From positions 1-6,474 of the forward strand of contig CADCVI010000169.1 in assembly GCA_902806105.1 (NCBI GenBank): a stretch of 6,474 nucleotides of DNA, written 5' to 3'. A model generated the notes under the pieces. The model ran no database searches, had not been told where the DNA came from, and saw only the letters and a list, made by a program, of their open reading frames with translations. Both the position numbers and the translations under genes were made by a program. The stretch comes from an uncultured Rubrobacteraceae bacterium. GTDB lineage: Bacteria > Actinomycetota > Rubrobacteria > Rubrobacterales > Rubrobacteraceae. Of this stretch, positions 1 through 5,206 are shown piece by piece (within the stretch, counting starts at the first letter, position 1; each line of letters starts with the position of its first letter).

Positions 1-557
1 CCCGCCGACAGAGCCGCACCCAGCAACACCCCGATCGGCCAACCGCCCTGCACGAGGCTGTAGATGAACCCCCGTCGCGGATGGTTGCCGTACATCTCGT
101 TGAGGTAGGTCGCGTTTACCGCCTGCTCGGAGTATCCGAGCCCCGAGAAGGTCCGCACCACGGTCATATAGGCCCCGGTAAGGCTTGAAGGGGCCAGACC
201 CGTGAGGCCGGAGCTTATGGCCGCACCGACGGTGGCGATGACCAGGGACGGTTTCCGGCCAAGGTAGTCGAGCATCGGCCCAACCATAAGGGCCACCAAG
301 ATGGTCCCGATCGACACGAGGGTCAAGATGAAGGTGCCGAACGAGGTCGACCACCCGAATTCCTCACCGATAACCGGAAGGAGCGCCCCGAACAGCGTGT
401 AGTCGTAGACGGAGAAGACCCATGCCAAAAAGCAGACGATCGAAGAGTAGACAAGGGTCTTGTTGGTGATGTTGGTGTCGATCGCCGGGGCGTCGGCGGG
501 CACCCGGCCGGAGCTTCCGGCAGAGCCCCCGCCCCCGGGGCCTGGTCGGTCAACCAT
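1..557 (-). CDS. MFS transporter, N-terminal part (runs off the left edge)
   Basis: Inner-membrane secondary transporter of the major facilitator superfamily, here only the first 185 residues, about TM helices 1-4 and the start of 5. Reading the minus strand from the ATG at 557 gives a Gly/Pro-rich cytoplasmic tail (1-33), then hydrophobic helices at about 36-63, 73-95, 104-120 and 126-145. The loop after helix 2 carries the MFS motif A as G93-x3-D97-x2-G100-R101-K102. Helix 1 has an acidic residue (D52 in VYDYTLFG), as in the aromatic-acid and metabolite:H+ symporter groups, so a small organic acid is a reasonable but unproven substrate. The start is set by AAGGAGGA at 573-566, 8 nt upstream. 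The gene is divergent from the GntR regulator at 950 and has its own promoter at 644-672. No frameshift is seen. The family is clear; the substrate is not. Confidence 0.9.
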   Translation of the reverse strand, partial: MVDRPGPGGGGSAGSSGRVPADAPAIDTNITNKTLVYSSIVCFLAWVFSVYDYTLFGALLPVIGEEFGWSTSFGTFILTLVSIGTILVALMVGPMLDYLGRKPSLVIATVGAAISSGLTGLAPSSLTGAYMTVVRTFSGLGYSEQAVNATYLNEMYGNHPRRGFIYSLVQGGWPIGVLLGAALSA

Positions 558-643
558 CCTCGCGGTCCTCCTTGTCTAGTCCCTCACCGTCCGATAGCCC
601 GGCGCTACGCGTCCTTCCCCCACGCACCAGGCACCCAAGCGGC

Positions 644-672
644 AAGATATCCAAAGCACGATTAATTGTCAA
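644..672 (-). promoter_or_regulatory. Sigma70-type promoter for the MFS transporter
   Basis: On the minus strand a perfect -35 box TTGACA (672-667) is followed after exactly 17 nt by TATCTT (649-644). Transcription would start near 637, leaving a leader of about 80 nt that ends with the strong AAGGAGGA site. This is the best promoter match in the left half of the window. Confidence 0.7.
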
Positions 673-676
673 ACAA
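666..676. promoter_or_regulatory. FadR/GntR-type operator over the transporter -35 box
   Basis: Read on the minus strand the site is TTGTTTGACAA, an inverted repeat TTGT-N3-ACAA. It fits the general FadR-subfamily GntR operator pattern tnGTnnnACna. It overlaps all six bases of the -35 box of the transporter promoter, so a bound regulator would block RNA polymerase. The obvious candidate is the FadR-type regulator encoded divergently at 950. The match is seen in the sequence; binding is inferred. Confidence 0.55.
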
Positions 677-707
677 AAGCCTTCCCTCCCGGTAGCTTGA
701 GAGATCG

Positions 708-753
708 GTGGCGCGCGTGAACGTGTGTCGTGGTGTTCATCTTTGCGCGCCAC
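708..753. repeat. Imperfect inverted repeat (long hairpin) in the divergent region
   Basis: GTGGCGCGC (708-716) pairs perfectly with GCGCGCCAC (745-753). Inside it TGAAC (718-722) pairs with GTTCA (735-739), leaving a 12-nt loop. On DNA this could be a protein site or cruciform. As RNA it would only matter if a transcript crosses it. It lies upstream of both candidate regulator promoters and upstream of the transporter promoter, so a protein-binding role is more likely than attenuation. No function is known. Confidence 0.4.
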
Positions 754-847
754 GTCGTGCCACGTGCGTTTTCGGATCCCAGCATCGGCGTTCATCGGGA
801 ACTCATCGCCGTCTAATATGTTGCGGCCTCTCGCGTGAGGGGGAGGG

Positions 848-925
848 ATGGGGAAGAAAGTTCCGCAGGCGACGAGACGGGAATTCCGACAAAGAATGGG
901 TCGTGGCCTTAGAATTTTTCCATAA
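848..925 (+). CDS. Possible 25-residue basic upstream ORF (leader peptide candidate)
   Basis: ATG at 848 opens a 25-codon frame ending in TAA at 923-925, 24 nt before the regulator's ATG. It is preceded by a purine-rich run (837-847) containing GAGG and AGGG at workable spacing. The predicted peptide is very basic, with Arg at 10, 11, 14, 16, 19 and 22, and has no recognised homology. It would be translated only if transcription starts at the upstream TAATAT (814-819); the closer candidate -10 at 910-915 would exclude it. A frame this short can easily arise by chance, so this is a tentative entry. Confidence 0.2.
   Translation: MGKKVPQATRREFRQRMGRGLRIFP
886..915 (+). promoter_or_regulatory. 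Weak candidate promoter for the GntR regulator
   Basis: CCGACA (886-891) and TAGAAT (910-915) are separated by 18 nt and would start transcription about 28 nt before the ATG at 950. A second -10-like TAATAT at 814-819 has only a poor -35 (TTCATC, 791-796). Neither matches as well as the transporter promoter, so the true regulator promoter is uncertain. Confidence 0.3.
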
Positions 926-949
926 GGGCTACCTCAAAGGAGCGACGAC

Positions 950-1753
950 ATGGACTCGGCGGCTGGTTCAGAGGGGACGCGCAAAGGTCACAAGACATAC
1001 CAGCAGATAATCATGCACATCCGGGGCGCCATCTCATCCGGCGAGCTGCGTCCCGGAGACAGGCTGCCACCGGAGACGGAGCTTGCCCGGAGCCTGGGGG
1101 TCAGCCGGCCGACGGTCCGGGAGGCCCTCAAGGTGCTCGAGGCGTTCAACCTGCTCGAGAGCTCGACGGGTCCGACGGGCGGCACGTTCGTCAGGACGCT
1201 CAGCGGGGTGGGGGTGGCCTACAGCCTCAAGGACTCCATAACGCTGCTGCTGGACGTAGACGAGTTGACCCTAGAAGAGCTTTGGGCGGTGCGGGAGGCT
1301 ATAGAGACGCGGGCGGTCGGGATAGCGGCCGTCCGGCGGACCGAGCGGGACCTCGCGACGATGCGGGGGACCATCGAGAGCGACGAGTACAAGGAGTTCG
1401 ACGATTACTTTCCCGACATAACGTTCCACAGGGCCATCGCCGACGCCTCCGGGAACAGGCTGCTCAGCTTGTTCATGCTCTCCATCCACCTGACGCTCAG
1501 GACGCTCGCCGAACGCTACGTCTTGCCGGCCAAGTCCAAGCAGGTATCCCAGGATCAGCACCGCCTGGTCTACGAGGCCATACTCCACCGCGACGAGAAG
1601 CTGGCGAGGGCCCGTATGGAGGAGCACCTGCGGATGGCATACGAAGTCTACCGGCAGGCGGTACTCAAGAGCGCGGAAGACCCTCCTGCCAGGGGACCCG
1701 CATACCTTCCCACAGACGGCTCCGTAGACGATTCCCGGCCCGAGGCATCCTGA
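950..1753 (+). CDS. GntR-family transcriptional regulator, FadR (FCD) subfamily
   Basis: A 267-residue DNA-binding regulator. Residues 16-82 are the GntR winged helix-turn-helix, including the typical G31-E32-L33-R34-P35-G36-D37-R38-L39-P40 segment, the recognition helix around SRPTVREALKVLE (52-64) and a wing at about 75-82. Residues about 106-235 are the all-helical FCD effector domain. Its metal-binding set looks intact: D156 and H160 (DITFH), H204 and H226. FCD proteins bind small carboxylic acids through this metal and usually release DNA when bound, so the effector is probably an organic acid. The start is set by AAAGGAG at 936-942, 7 nt upstream. The tail after about 240 is Pro/Asp-rich and probably disordered. 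It is divergent from the MFS gene, whose promoter carries a matching operator, so it probably represses that transporter. Control of the genes after 4289 is not supported by a shared site. Confidence 0.93.
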   Translation: MDSAAGSEGTRKGHKTYQQIIMHIRGAISSGELRPGDRLPPETELARSLGVSRPTVREALKVLEAFNLLESSTGPTGGTFVRTLSGVGVAYSLKDSITLLLDVDELTLEELWAVREAIETRAVGIAAVRRTERDLATMRGTIESDEYKEFDDYFPDITFHRAIADASGNRLLSLFMLSIHLTLRTLAERYVLPAKSKQVSQDQHRLVYEAILHRDEKLARARMEEHLRMAYEVYRQAVLKSAEDPPARGPAYLPTDGSVDDSRPEAS

Positions 1754-1813
1754 ACGGGGCCGGGACTCTACTATCGGCGCCGCCGAGTAGGTGAGATAGA
1801 ATAGGCATCCTGA
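1743..1813 (+). repeat. 11-bp direct repeat flanking a hairpin
   Basis: AGGCATCCTGA occurs at 1743-1753 and again at 1803-1813, exactly 60 nt apart. The first copy contains the stop codon of the regulator; the second ends on the first base of the ATG of the next gene. The hairpin at 1768-1790 lies between them. This could be a small duplication or chance. Confidence 0.5.
1768..1790 (+). terminator. Hairpin after the GntR regulator, possible terminator
   Basis: CTACT (1768-1772) pairs with AGTAG (1786-1790), and after a 2-nt bulge CGGC (1775-1778) pairs with GCCG (1782-1785), leaving a 3-nt loop. This gives 9 pairs starting 15 nt after the regulator's stop codon. No U tract follows, so it would be a tail-less terminator of the sort proposed for high-GC actinobacteria, or a processing or stability element between this gene and the next. 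Confidence 0.4.
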
Positions 1814-2169
1814 TGATTTCGGTTCTGCAGTACGCCTTGTGGCCCTCGCTGACCTTCGCGATGTTGGCCCTGTGGACCTTCGGGGTACTGGACATCGACC
1901 GTCACAGGCGCAAGGGAACGTCTACGAGTGCGGGGTTGCTGTTCATGGCCGGCTGCGTCTCGCTCGTCGCGATCTTCGCGATAGCCGGCATCGGCGCGGT
2001 CTTCGCGGGCCCTTGGGCCGAAACCGTCGAGACGGCCGGTTCCGACGGACGGGAGGCCGGCGGGCTCCGGAGCCCGGCCCGCACCCCCGTCTTCAGTTTC
2101 GGCCTGGAGAACGCATACTACGCACCGGCCGATTCTACGGGCGAGGATAGGAACGGTGCGCCCCGATAA
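1813..2169 (+). CDS. Hypothetical two-helix membrane protein
   Basis: I do not recognise this 118-residue protein. It has two hydrophobic segments, about residues 6-26 and 41-66, joined by a basic loop (DRHRRKG). By the positive-inside rule the loop is cytoplasmic, placing both ends outside. The remaining 50 residues are polar and Gly/Arg/Glu-rich with no clear domain. Third codon positions are GC-rich, with ATA used for Ile as in neighbouring genes, supporting real coding. No strong ribosome binding site precedes the ATG at 1813; only weak purine runs are seen at 1789-1805. It starts 59 nt after the regulator's stop and might be co-transcribed with it if the intervening hairpin is not a terminator. 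It converges on the small gene at 2263. Its role is unknown. Confidence 0.6.
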   Translation: MISVLQYALWPSLTFAMLALWTFGVLDIDRHRRKGTSTSAGLLFMAGCVSLVAIFAIAGIGAVFAGPWAETVETAGSDGREAGGLRSPARTPVFSFGLENAYYAPADSTGEDRNGAPR

Positions 2170-2262
2170 GGCCGCCAGGGGTCGCCAGCACCGCCTTTAG
2201 TATCGAGACGGCGGAGCCCTGAAAAGGATCCGCTGCGAGAAAGTCCGATACGCCCGGAGGCT

Positions 2263-2361
2263 TTATAGACTGACGACGCCCAGAACCATCAAGATCAGGA
2301 CGATCAATAGCGAAATCAAGGTCAGGATTCCCCAAATGAGCGTAACCTTATTGCTGCGCAC
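2263..2361 (-). CDS. Small single-helix membrane peptide (32 residues)
   Basis: The GTG at 2361 starts a 32-codon frame with five polar or basic residues (VRSNK), then an almost unbroken hydrophobic run from residue 6 to 32 containing many Leu, Ile and Val. This is a typical single transmembrane peptide. The start is chosen because AGGAGG (2372-2367) lies 5 nt upstream. The same frame stays open to an ATG at 2445, giving 60 residues, but codons between 2445 and 2361 lack the GC-rich third positions of local genes and contain a predicted RNA structure, so they look like leader sequence. It resembles in form the many small membrane peptides that modulate larger membrane proteins, but no family is recognised. 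It converges on the two-helix protein at 1813-2169, with 93 nt between. Confidence 0.5.
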   Translation of the reverse strand: MRSNKVTLIWGILTLISLLIVLILMVLGVVSL

Positions 2362-2377
2362 GGCCGCCTCCTCGCTT

Positions 2378-2453
2378 CTAAAACGTCTCGCCACAAGGCT
2401 CGCTTTCTGTTGACGGCCATGAGGTAGCGTAGGGGCGCCCCTCATGGTTTTAG
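2378..2453 (-). ncRNA. Candidate structured RNA leader with three-way junction
   Basis: Three stems fit together with one unpaired base at the junction. P1 pairs 2378-2383 with 2448-2453 (CTAAAA/TTTTAG). P2 pairs 2384-2387 with 2412-2415 (CGTC/GACG) and encloses a small GCC/GGC stem (2390-2392 with 2397-2399). P3 pairs 2417-2424 with 2440-2447 (CCATGAGG/CCTCATGG). A competing 12-nt palindrome, AGGGGCGCCCCT (2431-2442), would break P3. On the minus strand the element ends 5 nt before the AGGAGG of the small membrane peptide, where a structural switch could control translation. It matches no riboswitch class I know. The pairing is visible; function and transcription are inferred. Confidence 0.35.
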
Positions 2454-2686
2454 TCCACCTTCAGCGGCGTCCTTTTCCCCACCCTCGCAGCCCAGACGGG
2501 TGTTGGCAACCCTCGGCAAGAATCTTATAGGAGACCGTTGCGGGGGGCCAATCTTCGGTACAGGCTCGGGACGGAGCGCTGGTCATGTTCAAGCCGAAGG
2601 TTAGACCCGGCCGATCAGGCCCCAGCACGCGACTCGGATACCGCCAACCCGCGGCACATTCCTCTAGTGGTTCGTGGCCGTCGTTC
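2454..2686. other. Intergenic region downstream of the biotin carboxylase
   Basis: No gene is visible between the stop of the biotin carboxylase (2687) and the structured leader. In particular no biotin carrier protein gene follows. A short GGCC-GATCA-GGCC inverted repeat lies at about 2610-2622, too weak to call a terminator. The only other signal is the minus-strand promoter candidate at 2524-2551. No tRNA arms were seen. Confidence 0.5.
2524..2551 (-). promoter_or_regulatory. Candidate promoter for the small membrane peptide
   Basis: On the minus strand TTGGCC (2551-2546) and TATAAG (2529-2524) are separated by 16 nt. Four of six and five of six bases match the sigma70 consensus. Transcription would start near 2517 and give a leader of about 155 nt containing the three-way-junction element before the GTG at 2361. 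Confidence 0.35.
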
Positions 2687-4030
2687 TCAACCTTTGTCGC
2701 TCAACAACTCTTCCAGGTAGCCGGTGTGGTACCGGCCGGAGCGGAATGCTTCCTCTTGCAGGAGTCGCGTGTGGAGGGGAATGGTGGTTTTGATGCCCTC
2801 GAGGCGGTACTCGCGCAGGGCGCGGCCGGCGCGGCTTATGGCCTCCTCCCGGGTGAGGGCCCAGACGACGAGCTTGCCGACCATCGAGTCGTAGAAGGGC
2901 GGGATGGTGTAACCCTGGTAGATCGCCGAGTCCACCCGGACGCCGGGGCCGCCGGGGACGTCGAGAAAGGTGACCTCGCCGGGCGAGGGCATGAAGTCCT
3001 GGTCCGGGTCTTCGGCGTTGATGCGGAACTCTATCGCGTGCCCCACCATCGGCACGTCTTCCTGGTTCAGGCTCAGGGGTTCGCCCGCGGCCACCCGGAT
3101 CTGCTCCTTCACCAGATCCACGCCCGTCAGCATCTCCGTGACCGGGTGCTCGACCTGTATGCGCGTGTTCATCTCTATAAAAAAGAACTCGTCTCCCTCG
3201 ACCAGGAACTCGACGGTCCCGGCGTTGGCGTATCCGGCCTCCCGGGCCAGCCGGACCGCGGCCTCGGTCATCTTTTCGCGAACCTCGGGGCTTATGCCGG
3301 GCGACGGGGCCTCCTCCAGGACTTTCTGGCGGCGGCGCTGCATCGAGCACTCTCGCTCGTAGACGTGGACGACGTTGCCATGGTGGTCGGCCATGACCTG
3401 CACCTCGACGTGCCTGGGTGCTATGAGCAGCCTCTCCAGGTACAACGTCCCGTCCCCGAAGGCGGCCCCGGCCTCGCGCCTGGCGACCTGCACCGCCTTG
3501 CGCAACTCCTCCTCGTTCTCGGCCACCCGGATGCCACGCCCCCCGCCGCCGGCCGCCGCCTTCACCATGATCGGGTACCCGATCTCCCCCGCCGTCCGCA
3601 CGGCCTCGTCCGCGGAGGAGGCATCGTCCGAGCCCGGCACGACCGGCACCCCGGCCTCCCGGGCCAGATGCCGCGCGGCCGACTTGTTGCCCAGCTTCTC
3701 GATAGCCTCGGCCGACGGCCCGATAAACGCGAGCCCGGCCTCCCGGCACGCGGCCGCGAAAGAGGCGTTCTCCGCTAGAAAACCGTACCCGGGATGGACC
3801 GCTTCCGCCCCCGTCTCCTTCGCCGCCTCCACGAGCGCCTCGATATCTAGGTAGCTCTTGGCGGCGGGCGGCGGGCCGATGCGCACGGCCTCGTCGGCGT
3901 GGCGTACGTGGAGGGCGCTCTTGTCGGCGTCGGAGTAGACGGCGACGGCCGGCACCCCGAGCTCCTGGCAGGCGCGCACCACGCGAAGCGCGATCTCCCC
4001 CCGATTGGCAACGAGGACCTTCCGGAACAT
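2687..4030 (-). CDS. accC: Biotin carboxylase subunit (AccC-like)
   Basis: A cytoplasmic enzyme that uses ATP and bicarbonate to carboxylate biotin on a carrier protein. The 447-residue length matches E. coli AccC (449). The N-terminal domain starts KVLVANRGEIALR. The ATP-grasp domain shows K116, K157 and the glycine-rich loop AAAGGGGRG (158-166), HVEVQV (207-212), E274, and the catalytic E286-M-N288-T-R290 with VEHPVTEM after it; the C-terminal domain has FRINAEDP. All key residues are present. The ATG at 4030 is chosen over 4048 because AGGAGG (4044-4039) lies 8 nt upstream and would fall inside the longer reading frame. The protein ends after the carboxylase domain with no biotinyl domain, and no carrier gene follows. 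It is divergent from the AHS1-AHS2-LamB operon, 258 nt away, suggesting it works with those carboxyltransferase-like proteins rather than in fatty acid synthesis; a general acetyl- or propionyl-CoA carboxylase role is the alternative. Confidence 0.95.
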   Translation of the reverse strand: MFRKVLVANRGEIALRVVRACQELGVPAVAVYSDADKSALHVRHADEAVRIGPPPAAKSYLDIEALVEAAKETGAEAVHPGYGFLAENASFAAACREAGLAFIGPSAEAIEKLGNKSAARHLAREAGVPVVPGSDDASSADEAVRTAGEIGYPIMVKAAAGGGGRGIRVAENEEELRKAVQVARREAGAAFGDGTLYLERLLIAPRHVEVQVMADHHGNVVHVYERECSMQRRRQKVLEEAPSPGISPEVREKMTEAAVRLAREAGYANAGTVEFLVEGDEFFFIEMNTRIQVEHPVTEMLTGVDLVKEQIRVAAGEPLSLNQEDVPMVGHAIEFRINAEDPDQDFMPSPGEVTFLDVPGGPGVRVDSAIYQGYTIPPFYDSMVGKLVVWALTREEAISRAGRALREYRLEGIKTTIPLHTRLLQEEAFRSGRYHTGYLEELLSDKG

Positions 4031-4060
4031 ATCCCCAACCTCCTGCAAGCCAACACGACC

Positions 4061-4079
4061 GGGGCTGAATATTAGCCCC
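4061..4079 (-). promoter_or_regulatory. Palindrome with embedded -10 box before the biotin carboxylase gene
   Basis: GGGGCTGAATATTAGCCCC is an inverted repeat with arms GGGGCT and AGCCCC. On the minus strand it contains TAATAT (4074-4069), a good -10 box that would give a leader of about 30 nt ending in AGGAGG. No good -35 was found at the right distance. The site could be an operator over the -10, or a leader hairpin if transcription starts further upstream. Confidence 0.4.
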
Positions 4080-4209
4080 GCCCCGAACCCCGCGCCCCGT
4101 CAGGTTCGGGAGGCGGCGATAGCCGGGGCCGCGCCCACGGCGGTGACGGCAGCCGTAAGCGCTACACGGGTCATCGTCGCCACGTTCGAGCCCGCCCCTC
4201 TTCCGCTTC

Positions 4210-4222
4210 GTGTCCGGGACAC
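4210..4222. promoter_or_regulatory. Perfect 13-nt palindrome, candidate operator
   Basis: GTGTCC-G-GGACAC is a perfect inverted repeat about a central G. It lies 12 nt upstream of the -35 box of the AHS1 operon promoter, a place suited to an activator, and is also upstream of the divergent biotin carboxylase gene. The GT and AC cores are 5 nt apart, not the 3 nt of the operator at 666-676, so it probably binds a different regulator. Confidence 0.45.
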
Positions 4223-4234
4223 TATTTGCATCCA

Positions 4235-4263
4235 TTGACCCGAAAATCCGGCGTCTGTAGTAT
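4235..4263 (+). promoter_or_regulatory. Sigma70-type promoter of the AHS1-AHS2-LamB operon
   Basis: TTGACC (4235-4240) and TAGTAT (4258-4263) are separated by exactly 17 nt; each differs from consensus at one position. Transcription would start near 4270, leaving a short leader of about 20 nt with AGGGAG at 4277-4282. The promoter lies inside the longest open frame from the ATG at 4226, which argues against that ATG as the start. Confidence 0.65.
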
Positions 4264-4288
4264 TGCCGTACTGTCCAGGGAGAGGCGG

Positions 4289-5206
4289 GTGCAACCAGAT
4301 ATGAGTGGCGGCGTGGGGACCGAGCTTCCGCAAGCGCGCTACAGCTACGGGGGGGACGAGTTCGTCTTTGTCGAGCTGGCCGAGGCGATGAGCCTGAAAG
4401 TCAACTTCCGGGCTATGGCGATCACGAACAGGCTCAGGGACGAGGCGATCGAGGGCGTAATGGACATCTGCCCCTCCAACGCCTCGTACATGGTCCGCAT
4501 CGACCCCGAGGTGCTGCACCCGGACGATTTGATCTCCCGCCTCAAGGAGATAGACGAGGAGGCCGGGGACATCCAGGGCTTCGAGCTTCCGACGCGCGTC
4601 GTGGACGTGCCGGTGATGATGGAGGACCCCTGGACCCACGAGACCTTGATGCGCTTCCGCGATCGCCACCAGGACCCTGATGCGACCGACCTCGAGTACT
4701 CCGCCCGCATAAACGGCTACGATTCCAAAGAAGACTTTATCGCGGCGCTGCTCGGCTCGCCCTGGCTCGTGACCATGATCGGGTTCGTGCCGGGCCTGCC
4801 CTGGTGCTACCAGCTCGTCCCGCCGGAGGAGCAGGTCGAGGTGCCCAAGTACGTCAGGCCCCGCACCTACACCCCCGAGCGGGCCTTCGGCTTCGGGGGA
4901 GGGTTCGCGGTGGTCTACTCGGTCGAGGGCGCCGGCGGCTACCAGCTCTACGGCCTCGCCCCCGCCCCGGTCCTCGACGTAAAGCAGGAACTCAAGGACT
5001 TCCAGGACTCCATCGTGTTTCCGAAACCCGGCGACGTCTTCAACTACCGCGGCATAGACCGCGAGGAGTTTGACGAGATCCGGAGCCGCGTCGAGGACGG
5101 CAGCTTCGAGTACAAGAAGAAGGATTTCGTCTTCCAACCGGACCGCGCGCTCGGGGACCCGCACGCCTACAACAAGGAGATCCTGGGGGTGCTCTATGGC
5201 GATTAG
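4289..5206 (+). CDS. Long AHS1-type carboxyltransferase subunit (PxpB/urea carboxylase-like)
   Basis: Half of a carboxyltransferase of the AHS1 (CT_C_D) family, the family of PxpB, KipI and the C-terminal part of urea carboxylase. At 305 residues it is far longer than PxpB (about 220). The N-terminus YSYGGDEFVFVE (18-29) and the segment LPTRVVDVPVMMEDPW (100-115) match the urea carboxylase layout, as do ARINGYDS (139-146), KYVRPRTYTPERAFGFGGG (187-205), VEGAGGYQLYG (212-222) and the tail of about 75 residues containing DSIVFPKPG and a DGSFEY motif. Plain PxpB proteins lack the insertion around 112-160 and this tail. GTG 4289 is chosen because AGGGAG (4277-4282) sits 6 nt upstream; ATG 4301 (301 residues) is the alternative but its spacing is poor. 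First gene of the operon, overlapping the AHS2 gene by 11 nt. It probably forms a heteromer with AHS2 that transfers a carboxyl group from biotin. The substrate is unknown. Confidence 0.88.
   Translation: MQPDMSGGVGTELPQARYSYGGDEFVFVELAEAMSLKVNFRAMAITNRLRDEAIEGVMDICPSNASYMVRIDPEVLHPDDLISRLKEIDEEAGDIQGFELPTRVVDVPVMMEDPWTHETLMRFRDRHQDPDATDLEYSARINGYDSKEDFIAALLGSPWLVTMIGFVPGLPWCYQLVPPEEQVEVPKYVRPRTYTPERAFGFGGGFAVVYSVEGAGGYQLYGLAPAPVLDVKQELKDFQDSIVFPKPGDVFNYRGIDREEFDEIRSRVEDGSFEYKKKDFVFQPDRALGDPHAYNKEILGVLYGD

Larger units (their letters stand above)
558..949. promoter_or_regulatory. Divergent intergenic region between MFS transporter and GntR regulator
   Basis: This 392-nt stretch has no convincing full gene. 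From left to right it holds the transporter's ribosome binding site (566-573), its promoter (644-672) with an overlapping operator-like site (666-676), an imperfect hairpin (708-753), a -10-like TAATAT at 814-819 on the plus strand, a possible 25-codon ORF (848-925), a -10-like TAGAAT at 910-915 and the regulator's ribosome binding site AAAGGAG (936-942). A longer plus-strand reading frame from 708 is not supported by a ribosome binding site or a recognisable product. Confidence 0.7.
4031..4288. promoter_or_regulatory. Divergent promoter region between biotin carboxylase and AHS1 operon
   Basis: The 258-nt gap holds the biotin carboxylase ribosome binding site (4039-4044), an imperfect palindrome with a minus-strand -10-like sequence (4061-4079), a perfect 13-nt palindrome (4210-4222), and a good plus-strand promoter (4235-4263). 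A 24-codon minus-strand frame starting near 4175 would encode a hydrophobic Ala-rich peptide but has no good ribosome binding site. Confidence 0.65.

Noticed and set aside
708..1010. 100-residue plus-strand open frame before the GntR regulator
   Set aside because: No ribosome binding site, no recognisable product, crosses the hairpin at 708-753 and overlaps the real regulator start.
2417..2451. Plus-strand intrinsic terminator (8-bp stem followed by TTTT)
   Set aside because: The stem and short T run are real, but it lies about 250 nt beyond the nearest plus-strand gene and fits better as part of the minus-strand leader structure; kept only as an alternative.
2585..3778. 397-residue plus-strand open frame
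   Set aside because: Antisense shadow of the biotin carboxylase caused by GC-rich third positions; no recognisable domain or ribosome binding site.
4100..4175. 24-codon minus-strand frame encoding an Ala-rich hydrophobic peptide upstream of the biotin carboxylase
   Set aside because: Signal-peptide-like composition, but no good ribosome binding site, and such runs arise readily in GC-rich DNA.
2664..4235. 523-residue minus-strand open frame overlapping the biotin carboxylase
   Set aside because: Low-complexity Gly/Arg-rich translation in another frame of the same strand; the biotin carboxylase frame has full catalytic motifs and a ribosome binding site.
4226..4288. N-terminal extension of the AHS1 gene to the ATG at 4226
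   Set aside because: The best promoter (4235-4263) lies inside it, there is no ribosome binding site, and family similarity begins well after 4301.
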